Source of the DNA: DASZQY01 sp035548515
GTDB taxonomy: Bacteria; Pseudomonadota; Alphaproteobacteria; Rhizobiales; Kaistiaceae
Assembly: GCA_035548515.1 (NCBI GenBank)
Contig: DASZSW010000021.1
Span: 49,085-113,084 of the forward strand
Length of the DNA stretch: 64,000 nt
Reading direction: 5' to 3'
Shown here: piece after piece, positions 18,056 to 26,650 of the stretch
Layout of the letters: the number at the start of each line of letters is the position of its first letter
Position numbering within the stretch: the stretch's first letter is position 1
Made by a program: the position numbers and the translations under genes
The notes under the pieces: model-generated
Databases searched by the model: none
Seen by the model: the letters and a program-made list of their open reading frames with translations, nothing else
Told to the model about the DNA's origin: nothing

Positions 18056-19045
18056 ATGCGCCCCGCCGCTTCCATGGCCAAGGACACCTTTGCCCATCTG
18101 CGTCAACAGATCGCGCGGATCGAGGCGAATGTTGCGGTCAGAAAGGACGCGTCATCTACCGTGGCGCCGCCCGTTCCAGGCATGGCGACCGTCGATATCG
18201 CGCGGTCCTCGCCGGGCAGATCCGGTTCCCAATTCACATCCCGTCGCACCAGCGCTGCGATACCTTTTGGCATTCCCAAACTCGACGCCGTCCTCGGGGG
18301 CGGCCTTCATCGCGCTGCACTCCACGAAATGCGCACCGAAGAAAGCCGTAACGCCGCCGCGGTAACCGGCTTCGCCGTTGCGCTGCTGGCACGCCTGGCA
18401 TTGGAAGACACTCGTCCGTTTCTCTGGATCGTCGATCAAAGCGTCGGGAGAGAAACCGGGCTGCCTTATGGCCTTGGTCTCCACGCTTTCGGAATGGACC
18501 CGGCGCGCCTCGTCATTGTGCGCGTCAAACGACCCATCGATGCTCTCTGGGCCTTCGAAGAGGGCCTGAGATGCGCCGGCATCTATGCGGTCGTCACCGA
18601 ACTTGGTGGCAATCCGCGATCGCTCGATCTCACTGCGAGTCGTCGCCTTGCACTGCGCGCCGCTGAAACCGGCATCACCGGTTTGCTGTTGCGTCCCTCG
18701 GCGCACAGCGAGCCGGGCGCCGCCAGCACCCGCTGGCAGGTCTCACCCCTGCCCTCCGCTTTTGATGCGGAATACCCGGAGGGCATCGGCAGATCAGCCT
18801 GGCGCCTCGCACTCGAACGCAATCGCCACGGCATAACCGGCACTTTCGATGTGGAGTGGAATCATGAGCAATGCAGCTTTGCTCCCGCCGGAGCCCCGCC
18901 GGCGCATCCTCGCTCTCTGGCTGCCATACCTTTCGACAGATCGCCTCCACCGTCAGGGCAAAGGAAAGTCATGGCGCTTGCGACTGGTGGAGCCATCCTC
19001 CTCCCACGCGAAGAAAAACGTCGCCGGCTCCGCTCGCGCGGATGA
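18056..19045 (+). CDS. imuA: Mutasome accessory protein ImuA (RecA/SulA-like)
   Basis: ImuA is the RecA-like accessory factor of the ImuA-ImuB-DnaE2 translesion mutasome. In this 329-residue protein the core includes FGIPKLDAVLGGGLHRAALHEM, ARLALEDTRPFLWIVDQ, DPARLVIVRVKRPIDALWAFEEGLRC and RRLALRAAETGITGLLLR, ending at FDVEWNHEQCSF. A further 50-odd residues are encoded out of frame over the start of imuB; this tail is Pro/Arg-rich and probably not conserved. The LexA box 29 bp upstream implies DNA-damage induction. Confidence 0.9.
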   Translation: MRPAASMAKDTFAHLRQQIARIEANVAVRKDASSTVAPPVPGMATVDIARSSPGRSGSQFTSRRTSAAIPFGIPKLDAVLGGGLHRAALHEMRTEESRNAAAVTGFAVALLARLALEDTRPFLWIVDQSVGRETGLPYGLGLHAFGMDPARLVIVRVKRPIDALWAFEEGLRCAGIYAVVTELGGNPRSLDLTASRRLALRAAETGITGLLLRPSAHSEPGAASTRWQVSPLPSAFDAEYPEGIGRSAWRLALERNRHGITGTFDVEWNHEQCSFAPAGAPPAHPRSLAAIPFDRSPPPSGQRKVMALATGGAILLPREEKRRRLRSRG

Positions 19046-20468
19046 GCCGCCTCTCGCGGTTGTCGCCAAGATCAAGAATGCGCTGCGCCTTGTCGCAGTC
19101 GACGAGCATGCCGCCAGCCTCGGGTTGACGCGCGGCACCGCGCTCGCCGATGCCCGCGCCATGCTCCCCGCGCTCGTCGTCGCAGACGACGAGCCGGCGG
19201 CCGACACGACTCTCCTGGCGACGCTGGCCGACTGGGCAGAGCGCTATACGCCATTGATCGCCATGGACGACAACGGACTTCTGTTCGACATCACCGGCTG
19301 CGCCCATCTTTTTGGTGGCGAAGCGGCGCTGGTTTCTGATCTGACCACGCGTCTTCTCGCACACGGTTTCTTTGCCCAGGCGGCAGTCGCGGACACGCCC
19401 GGAGCGGCATGGGCAGCATCGCGTTACGCCAACGGCGGAATTATCGCGACCGGCGAAGCAGCTTCTGTCCTCTCGCCACTCCCCATCGCCGCCCTCCGTC
19501 TGGAGCCGGAGATCACCTCGGCAATGGAAAGGGTGGGCTTGAAGCGCATTGGCCAGATCATTGGCGCTCCACGTGCGCCGCTGGCCGCCCGCTTTGGCGA
19601 AGCTTTGATCCAGCGGCTCGATCAGGCGCTCGGCATTGAAGAGGAAGCCATCGATCCGCGCCGCCCTCCTGCCGTCTTCATCGCCGAACGGCGGTTCGCC
19701 GAACCGATCTCTCATGCGGACGACATCGCGGCAGCGCTTGCCGCGCTAGCCAGGACGCTGGCTACCAGCCTGGAACGCCACGGCGAAGGCGCCCGCCAGA
19801 TCGAATACACGGTGTTCCGCGTCGACGGCGTCGTCATGCGCGTTGTCGTGAACGCCAGCCGCCCCATTCGCGCGCCTAAATTGATCCTGGCCCTATTCCG
19901 CGAGAAATTCGCGGCATTGGCCGACGATATCGACGCCGGCTTCGGCTTCGACATGGCCCGCCTGTCGATCACGGTATCGGCCGCCATGGATGCCGCGCAG
20001 ATCGATCTCGCCGGCGACGCCAATGCGGAAGGCGATGTCAGCGCCCTGCTTGACAGGATCATCGCCCGGCTTGGCGAGGGAAGCGTCGCCACGATCGCCA
20101 CCCGCCAGAGCCACATCCCCGAACGCGCTGCGGTGTTTGTGCCCCATGGCAACGTCATCGCCACGGCGCAAATGCCGGCGACCGAGCGTCCGCTGCGTCT
20201 GTTTGCACACCCCGAACCGATTTTCGTCACCGCCGGCGTGCCGGACGGTCCACCGGTGCATTTCCGCTGGCGCAGCGCGACCTACCACGTTACCCGCGCC
20301 GAAGGCCCGGAACGCATCGCGCCGGAATGGTGGAACGACGGCGGCCCAACGCGCGATTATTTCCGCGTCGAGGATGAAGTGGGCCACCGCTTCTGGCTTT
20401 ACCGCGACGGTCTCTATGCCAACAGCACCGCCCCGCCTGCCTGGTATCTTCACGGGGTCTTCGGATGA
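18864..20468 (+). CDS. imuB: Mutasome Y-family polymerase-like protein ImuB
   Basis: ImuB is a catalytically inactive Y-family homologue that links DnaE2 to the sliding clamp. The 534-residue protein begins MSNAALLPPEPRRRILALWLPYLSTDR. LLFDITGCAHLFGGE sits where active Y polymerases carry their SxDE motif, so the catalytic acidic pair is missing, as expected for ImuB. It overlaps imuA by 182 bp in another frame and dnaE2 by an ATGA. The ATG at 18864 is chosen over a GTG five codons upstream; the conserved RRILALWLP core forces a start before about 18900. Confidence 0.92.
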   Translation: MSNAALLPPEPRRRILALWLPYLSTDRLHRQGKGKSWRLRLVEPSSSHAKKNVAGSARADEPPLAVVAKIKNALRLVAVDEHAASLGLTRGTALADARAMLPALVVADDEPAADTTLLATLADWAERYTPLIAMDDNGLLFDITGCAHLFGGEAALVSDLTTRLLAHGFFAQAAVADTPGAAWAASRYANGGIIATGEAASVLSPLPIAALRLEPEITSAMERVGLKRIGQIIGAPRAPLAARFGEALIQRLDQALGIEEEAIDPRRPPAVFIAERRFAEPISHADDIAAALAALARTLATSLERHGEGARQIEYTVFRVDGVVMRVVVNASRPIRAPKLILALFREKFAALADDIDAGFGFDMARLSITVSAAMDAAQIDLAGDANAEGDVSALLDRIIARLGEGSVATIATRQSHIPERAAVFVPHGNVIATAQMPATERPLRLFAHPEPIFVTAGVPDGPPVHFRWRSATYHVTRAEGPERIAPEWWNDGGPTRDYFRVEDEVGHRFWLYRDGLYANSTAPPAWYLHGVFG

Positions 20469-23400
20469 CCAACGTCATCCGCCTAAACCCACCGAAGCAG
20501 AAAGCGGAAAGTCCAAGCCCGCAGTCTCAGCCCTTTGCCGAGCTGGCGGTCACCACCAATTTTTCCTTTTTACGCGGCGCTTCGCATCCTGAGGAACTCG
20601 TCCGCTTTGCGGCCGAACTCGGCTTGGCAGCAATCGCAATTGCGGACCGCAACACGCTGGCCGGGATCGTCCGCGGGCACGTCATCCTGCGCACGATGGC
20701 GGAAGAAGCTGCGGCGAAAGGCGACCCGGCGCCGCAGATACGATACGTCGTCGGCTGCCGCCTCTCCTTCCGCGACGGCACGCCCGATATATTCGCCTGG
20801 CCGACCGATCGCGCCGCTTATGGCCGCCTCTGTAGGTTGCTGACCCAAGGCAATCTCCGCGCCGAGAAGGGTCAATGCCATCTCGATCTCGCCGATCTGC
20901 TCGAGTGGGGTGAAGACATCATCCTCGGCGTGATGGACACCTCGACCACGCCCGAAAAGGAACGGGCCGGCGCACTCGATCTGGCGGCGACGCTCGCCAG
21001 TCTGTCCACAGCCTTCCCCGGCAATGTCCGCCTCATGGCAAGCTGCACCTACACCGGCAACGACAGCCGCCGTCTGGCGCGTCTCGCCCGCATCGCGGAG
21101 GCCGGCGACGTTCCGCTGATGGCGACGAATGATGTGCATTACCATCAGTCGGATCGCCGCCCGCTGCAGGACGTCGTCACGTGCATTCGCGAAAAGACGA
21201 CGCTGCGCGAGGCTGGCTTTCGCCTTGCCGCCAACGCCGAACGCCATCTGAAGCCGCCCGAGGAAATGGCGCGTCTGTTTCGGCGTTACCCGCAAGCGAT
21301 CGCGGAAACGATGCGTGTATTGGAGCGCATCCATTTCAGCCTCGATGAACTCAGCTATCAGTATCCGACCGAAACCGCCGGCGATCTGTCACCACAGGAG
21401 GCGCTTCTTCGCCTGACAGAGGAAGGCGCCCGTTTCCGGTATCCCGAAGGCATTCCTTCCGACATCCGCAAGAGCATCGACTATGAACTCGAGCTGATCG
21501 GAAGGATGCGTTATGCGGCCTACTTCCTGACGATATGCGACATCATGCGTTTCGCCCGCGATGAGGCGAAAATCCTTTGTCAGGGACGCGGGTCGGCCGC
21601 CAATTCCGTCGTCTGTTATTGCCTCCGCATCACAGAAGTGGACCCGCGCATGATCGAAGGCGGGCTCCTCTTCGAACGATTTCTCTCGGAAAAGCGCAAC
21701 GAACCACCGGACATCGACGTCGATTTCGAGCACGAACGGCGCGAAGAGGTGATGCAATATGTTTACGAAAAATACGGCCGCGATCGCACTAGCCTGACCT
21801 CAACGGTCATCACTTATCGCGCGCGCTCTGCCATTCGCGATGTCGGGAAAGTGTTTGGCCTGTCGGAAGACACGATCGACGCGCTCGCTTCTACGACGTG
21901 GGGCTGGTCGGACGAGGGCCTGCCCGACAAGGACGTTCGCCGCGCCGGTCTCGACCCCCATGAAAAAACGCTACGCCAGGCGCTCGATCTGTCTGCCTCG
22001 TTAAATGGATTCCCGCGTCACCTGTCCCAGCACGTCGGCGGTTTCGTTATCACGCGCGATCGGCTTGACGAGATGATGCCGGTGATGAACGCAGCCATGG
22101 AGAAGCGCAATACCGTCGAGTGGAACAAGGATGACCTTAACGACCTCGGCATCCTCAAAGTCGATGTGCTCGCGCTCGGCATGCTGACATGCCTGCGCTG
22201 GGCCTTCGATTTTCTTCGCAGACAATATGGCTGGGATCTGGATCTCCATAAGCTCCCCAAGGAGGAGAAGGCGGTTTACGACATGCTTGGGCGCGCCGAT
22301 GCGATCGGCGTCTTCCAAGTCGAAAGCCGCGCCCAGATGTCGATGCTGCCGCGCCTGAAGCCCAAAAAATTTTACGACCTGGTCGTCGAAGTCGCGATTG
22401 TTCGCCCAGGTCCGATCCAGGGCGGCATGGTCCATCCATATCTCCGCCGCCGGCAGGGCCTCGAAAAGGAGGAATATCCTTCAGAAGCACTTCGCGAAGT
22501 ACTGCAAAAGACGATGGGCGTGCCGCTTTTTCAGGAGCAGGCGATGCGCATCGCCATTGTCGCTGCCGGCTTCGAACCGCATGAAGCCGATTTGCTCCGG
22601 CGTGCCATGGCCACCTTCAAGCGCGTTGGCACCATCGGAAATCTGAAGAAGCGCTTCATCGATGGAATGATCGCACGCAACTATGAGCGTGATTTCGCGG
22701 AGCGCTGCTTCAGTCAAATCGAAGGCTTCGGCGAATATGGCTTCCCCGAAAGCCACGCCGCCAGCTTCGCCCTCCTCGTCTATGCCTCGGCATGGATCAA
22801 GACGCATTACCCCGATGTCTTCTGTGCGGCGCTGCTCAACTCCCAGCCGATGGGCTTCTACGCTCCGGCGCAGATCGTGCGCGACGCCGAGCGCCATGGC
22901 GTCGTGGTGCTGCCGCCCGATGTGAATTACTCCGCCTGGCACTCGAAGCTGGAGCCCCTGCCGCCTGGCCGCAACGGCAGCCTCCATTCTCACCACGTCT
23001 CGATGCGCGATGACATCCGCACGCGATACGCCGTCCGTCTCGGCCTGCACCGCATTAAGGGCATGTCCGAGGTTGATGCCAACCTCGTCGCCGACAAGCG
23101 CGGCAACGGCTACGATTCGGTCCGCGACGTGTGGCTGCGCACCGGCCTCGCCCGCGCCGCGATCGAACGGCTGGCGGATGGCGACGCCTTCCGCTCGGTT
23201 GGCCTCGATCGCCGCGATACGCTCTGGGCGGCACGAGGCGAGGGCGCCATGAAGGCGCGCGATCGCCTGCCGCTGTTCGATGTGCCGCAGCATGCCGACA
23301 TCCGCCGTGAGCCGGATTTCGCCCTGCCGCCGATGCTGATCGGCGAGCATATCGTCCACGATTATCGCTATCTCAGCCTGTCGCTGAAGGGGCACCCGGT

Positions 23401-23932
23401 CTCGCACCTTCGTCGCGATCTCGCCGCGCGTGGCATCATCGCCGCCGAGGATTTGCGCGGCCATACGCCCGAGCGCGACGGCCGCGACATGAACGGCAAG
23501 CGCGTCACGGTCGCCGGTCTGGTCATCACGCGCCAGCGCCCGGGCACTGCGTCGGGAGTCATTTTCATGACGCTAGAGGACGAGACCGACATCACCAACG
23601 GGATCGTCTGGCCGCGCGTCTTCGAGCGTTACCGGCCGGTCGTGCTGGGCGCCCGCCTCATCGCGCTCACCGGCAAGGTACAGAGCGAGAAGGGCGTCAT
23701 CCATGTCGTCGCCGATCGCATCGATGACCTGACGTCGATGCTCTCGACGCTCGCCGCCGATGCCCATGACCTCCAGTCGTTGTCGCGTTCTGATGAAGTC
23801 GCCCACCCAACCGGCGATGACAGCCGATCCCGTGGTACTCGCCGACACCCCCGCAACATCCGCTTTTTCGAGACAGACGAGCGGACGAAAGCCACCCACG
23901 ATGTCATGCCGAAAGGCCGCAATTTCCACTGA
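20465..23932 (+). CDS. dnaE2: Error-prone DNA polymerase DnaE2 (ImuC)
   Basis: DnaE2 is the C-family polymerase that performs mutagenic translesion synthesis in the SOS mutasome. It has 1155 residues: an N-terminal PHP domain (FAELAVTTNFSFLRGASHPEELV, MATNDVHYH), the polymerase core with PPDIDVDFEHERREEVMQYVYEKYG (catalytic aspartates) and LCQGRGSAANSVVCYCL, LSQHVGGFVITRDRL, an OB domain (GLVITRQRPGTASGVIFMTLEDETD) and the typical PKGRNFH end. The start overlaps imuB by four bases. Base composition is lower in G+C over roughly 20.5-22.8 kb than in the last kilobase, suggesting a mosaic origin. Confidence 0.97.
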   Translation: MTNVIRLNPPKQKAESPSPQSQPFAELAVTTNFSFLRGASHPEELVRFAAELGLAAIAIADRNTLAGIVRGHVILRTMAEEAAAKGDPAPQIRYVVGCRLSFRDGTPDIFAWPTDRAAYGRLCRLLTQGNLRAEKGQCHLDLADLLEWGEDIILGVMDTSTTPEKERAGALDLAATLASLSTAFPGNVRLMASCTYTGNDSRRLARLARIAEAGDVPLMATNDVHYHQSDRRPLQDVVTCIREKTTLREAGFRLAANAERHLKPPEEMARLFRRYPQAIAETMRVLERIHFSLDELSYQYPTETAGDLSPQEALLRLTEEGARFRYPEGIPSDIRKSIDYELELIGRMRYAAYFLTICDIMRFARDEAKILCQGRGSAANSVVCYCLRITEVDPRMIEGGLLFERFLSEKRNEPPDIDVDFEHERREEVMQYVYEKYGRDRTSLTSTVITYRARSAIRDVGKVFGLSEDTIDALASTTWGWSDEGLPDKDVRRAGLDPHEKTLRQALDLSASLNGFPRHLSQHVGGFVITRDRLDEMMPVMNAAMEKRNTVEWNKDDLNDLGILKVDVLALGMLTCLRWAFDFLRRQYGWDLDLHKLPKEEKAVYDMLGRADAIGVFQVESRAQMSMLPRLKPKKFYDLVVEVAIVRPGPIQGGMVHPYLRRRQGLEKEEYPSEALREVLQKTMGVPLFQEQAMRIAIVAAGFEPHEADLLRRAMATFKRVGTIGNLKKRFIDGMIARNYERDFAERCFSQIEGFGEYGFPESHAASFALLVYASAWIKTHYPDVFCAALLNSQPMGFYAPAQIVRDAERHGVVVLPPDVNYSAWHSKLEPLPPGRNGSLHSHHVSMRDDIRTRYAVRLGLHRIKGMSEVDANLVADKRGNGYDSVRDVWLRTGLARAAIERLADGDAFRSVGLDRRDTLWAARGEGAMKARDRLPLFDVPQHADIRREPDFALPPMLIGEHIVHDYRYLSLSLKGHPVSHLRRDLAARGIIAAEDLRGHTPERDGRDMNGKRVTVAGLVITRQRPGTASGVIFMTLEDETDITNGIVWPRVFERYRPVVLGARLIALTGKVQSEKGVIHVVADRIDDLTSMLSTLAADAHDLQSLSRSDEVAHPTGDDSRSRGTRRHPRNIRFFETDERTKATHDVMPKGRNFH

Positions 23933-24041
23933 TTTCGGCGCGCCAGCCGCTGTGTCGCCCTTCACAGGCGGGGCCGCGCGAATAGCCCCGTCGCCCCATC
24001 GCTGCTAGTCTCGCCTCACCGCAATCGAGAGGAGAGGCGTC

Positions 24042-24602
24042 ATGGGTTGGTGGATTTTGATCGGCGTGATCGTGGTGGTCGCGCTCTTTCTCATTGTCAT
24101 CTACAACCGCCTCGTCAGCCTGCGTCAGGTCGTCGGCCAGTCATGGTCCGACATCTCGGTGCAGCTGAAGCAGCGCCACGACCTGGTGCCCAATCTCGTC
24201 GAGACGGTAAAAGGATACGCCGCCCACGAGCGCGGCACGCTGGAAGCCGTCACCCAGGCGCGGAACGCCGCGGTCGCAGCCTCCAATCCGCAGGCGCAGG
24301 TCGCTGCGGAGAACATGCTGACCGGCGCGCTCCGCCAGCTGTTCGCCCTCTCCGAGGCTTATCCCGACCTCAAGGCCAACCAGAATTTCCAACAGCTCCA
24401 GACCGAGCTGTCGGATCTGGAAAACAAGATCGCCGCCTCGCGCCGCTTCTTCAACAACGCGGTCCAGGAATACAACGCCGCGATCCAGCAATTCCCTGCC
24501 GTGCTCATCGCCGGCCCGATGGGCTTCACTGCGCGCACCTTCTTCGACGTCGACGAGAGCGAGCGCGCCGCGGTCAACACGGCGCCGCAGGTCAAGTTCT
24601 AA
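24042..24602 (+). CDS. lemA: LemA family membrane protein (second copy)
   Basis: A 186-residue LemA protein. The N-terminal helix (WWILIGVIVVVALFLIVIYNRLV) is a membrane anchor without a lipobox, unlike the first copy at 17223-17819. The core is SWSDISVQLKQRHDLVPNLVETVKGYA, FALSEAYPDLKANQNFQQLQ and FNNAVQEYNAAIQQFP. A GAGAGGAG ribosome binding site precedes the ATG. An M48 protease gene follows after 24 bp, the usual partner for this LemA type, so the two are probably one operon. Confidence 0.94.
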   Translation: MGWWILIGVIVVVALFLIVIYNRLVSLRQVVGQSWSDISVQLKQRHDLVPNLVETVKGYAAHERGTLEAVTQARNAAVAASNPQAQVAAENMLTGALRQLFALSEAYPDLKANQNFQQLQTELSDLENKIAASRRFFNNAVQEYNAAIQQFPAVLIAGPMGFTARTFFDVDESERAAVNTAPQVKF

Positions 24603-24626
24603 CCCGCCGCCCGCGGAGGCGCGCCC

Positions 24627-25775
24627 GTGCTCGGCAGCTACGGCCTACGCACGTACATCTGGAACAACCGGCTGAAGTCGCTCGCGCTTCTCGCCGGTTT
24701 TCCCTTCCTGCTGTTTCTGATCTGCTTCGCCTTTGCCCTCGTCATCTCCGCATTCGACAATCCGGACGTTGGCGAGGGCATCGCCAACGCCATTGCGCTG
24801 ACACCGTCGCTCGTCCCCGTGGCGCTCGGCGGGGCCTTGATCTGGTTCATCATCGCCTGGTTCGCCAACACTGGCATCGTGGCGCTCGCAACGAGCGCGA
24901 AATCTGTGGATCGCAAGACCGAGCCGCGCCTCTGGAACATCCTCGAGAATCTCTGCATCAGCCGCGGCATCACGATGCCGAAGCTCCGGGTCATCGAGAC
25001 CGATGCCCGCAACGCCTTCGCCACCGGTGTCCGCAAAAATCAGTATTCGGTCACCGTCACGCGCGGCCTCATGGACACGCTGAGCGACCAGGAACTCGAG
25101 GCGGTGCTTGCCCACGAGCTGACCCACATCGAAAATCGCGACGTCCAGCTTCTGGTCATCGCCGCGGTGTTCGTGGGCATCATCTCGCTGGTCGGCGATC
25201 TGCTCGTCCGCTCGCCACGCGTGCTCCTGTTCGGCAATCGCAGCGGTAGCGGCTCGAGCGGCGGTGGCTTCAGCAGCGGCGGGAGCCGCCGTTCCTCCAG
25301 CCGCAGCAGCGGCAACAGCAAGGGCGGCGGTGGCGCGATCATTCTTATCCTGATCGCCGTGGCGATATTCCTGATTGCGCGGCTTCTCGCGATCGCGCTC
25401 CGCATGGCGATGTCGCGCAAGCGCGAATTCCTCGCCGACGCGGGCTCGGTCGAGCTGACCAAGGACCCCGATGCAATGATCAGCGCGCTCCGCAAGATCG
25501 CCGGTCATTCCGATCTGCAGGCGCCCTCGCAGATCCAGGAGATGTTCCTCGACCATCCGCGCGAGAAGGGCTTCGCCCGGTTCTTCGCGACCCACCCGTC
25601 GATCGACGATCGCGTTGCGGCATTGGCGAAATTCGCGGGTGGCCACGACCTGGGTCCGGCCGAACCGCAGGCAGCTTCGTCGGCGTCGGCGGAAGCTCCC
25701 GCCCCGTCGCCGGCCATCGACCCCGCCGGCCCCGATGCGGCGCCACATCCCTGGGGGCTGCCGCCGCAGCAATGA
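24627..25775 (+). CDS. M48-family membrane metalloprotease
   Basis: A 382-residue HtpX-like protease. Two N-terminal transmembrane helices (about 20-42 and 62-85) precede the zinc-binding HELTHIENRD (His163 and His167). A Gly/Ser-rich loop (about 205-235) leads to a third hydrophobic segment (GAIILILIAVAIFLIARLLA), and KREFLADAGSVELTKDPDAM carries the third zinc ligand. The C-terminus is Ala/Pro-rich. The start is GTG. Linked to lemA, this is the second M48 protease in the window after htpX. Substrate unknown; envelope quality control is inferred. Confidence 0.9.
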   Translation: MLGSYGLRTYIWNNRLKSLALLAGFPFLLFLICFAFALVISAFDNPDVGEGIANAIALTPSLVPVALGGALIWFIIAWFANTGIVALATSAKSVDRKTEPRLWNILENLCISRGITMPKLRVIETDARNAFATGVRKNQYSVTVTRGLMDTLSDQELEAVLAHELTHIENRDVQLLVIAAVFVGIISLVGDLLVRSPRVLLFGNRSGSGSSGGGFSSGGSRRSSSRSSGNSKGGGGAIILILIAVAIFLIARLLAIALRMAMSRKREFLADAGSVELTKDPDAMISALRKIAGHSDLQAPSQIQEMFLDHPREKGFARFFATHPSIDDRVAALAKFAGGHDLGPAEPQAASSASAEAPAPSPAIDPAGPDAAPHPWGLPPQQ

Positions 25776-25864
25776 CGCTGCGTTGATTTTGCCGCCCCGC
25801 CGATTGCCGCTAGATTTGATGCAAATGAGCCGGACCTGTGCAGGCCGGCCGCGGGGAGGCAACC

Positions 25865-26650
25865 GTGCATATCGGCAAGCCCGGTGAGGCGAAGACCGCG
25901 ATTGCGACCGCGGACGCCGCAGGCGTGACGGTGCGCGGGCGCAATCTGGTCGGCGACCTGATGGGCCGACTGTCCTTCACGGCCTACTTCTATTTCCTCA
26001 CCACCGGTCGTGAGCCGACCGAGACGCAGCGCTACTTTCTCGATCTTCTCCTCGTCGCGATCGCCGAGCATGGTCTTACGCCCACCGCGATTGCCGCGCG
26101 GATGACGCTGGCCGCGGCACCGGACTCGATCGAGGGCGCCGTCGCCGCGGGTCTGCTCGGCGCGGGCCGCGTCATCCTCGGCAGCAGCGCGGCGAGTGGC
26201 GCCGTCCTGATCGACGCGAAAGCCCGCGTCGCCGCAGGCGCAACGCCCGACGCCGCGGCGGCGGCGATCGCAAGTGAGATTCACGCGCGCGGTGGAAAGA
26301 TGCCAGGCTTCGGCCATCCCATGCACAAGCCCGTCGATCCACGCGCCGACAAGATCGTCGCGCTCGCGGTAGAGAAAAAGGTCGCCGGCCAAGCCATCGA
26401 TCTCGCGCAACGCTTCACGCCGGCGGTTGCCAAGGCATGGGGCCGTCCGCTGCCGATGAACGTTTCGATGGCGATCGCCGCCTGCCTGATCGACCTCGAC
26501 TTCCCGCCGGCGATGATCAAGGCGATCCCGATTCTCGCGCGCGCCGCCGGCCTCCTCGCGCACCTCGCCGAGGAGCAGCAGCGGCCGATCGGCTTTGCGA
26601 TGGCCGGCGCCGCCGAGGACGCCATCCGGTACGACGGCGGCAAGCCGTGA
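25865..26650 (+). CDS. Citrate-synthase-fold protein, citryl-CoA lyase type
   Basis: A 261-residue short member of the citrate synthase fold. RNLVGDLMGRLSFTAYFYFLTTGREPT, AEHGLTPTAIAARMTLAAAP and GFGHPMHKPVDPRADKIVALA match the citryl-CoA lyase branch. The His of full citrate synthases in the GPLHGG segment is replaced (GAGRVILGSSA), as in lyases. The NVD position usually holding catalytic Asp reads NVS (Ser201), so activity is uncertain. The GTG start has GGGGAGG five bases upstream. It overlaps the CoA-ligase gene by four bases (GTGA), implying joint function. Confidence 0.75.
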   Translation: MHIGKPGEAKTAIATADAAGVTVRGRNLVGDLMGRLSFTAYFYFLTTGREPTETQRYFLDLLLVAIAEHGLTPTAIAARMTLAAAPDSIEGAVAAGLLGAGRVILGSSAASGAVLIDAKARVAAGATPDAAAAAIASEIHARGGKMPGFGHPMHKPVDPRADKIVALAVEKKVAGQAIDLAQRFTPAVAKAWGRPLPMNVSMAIAACLIDLDFPPAMIKAIPILARAAGLLAHLAEEQQRPIGFAMAGAAEDAIRYDGGKP

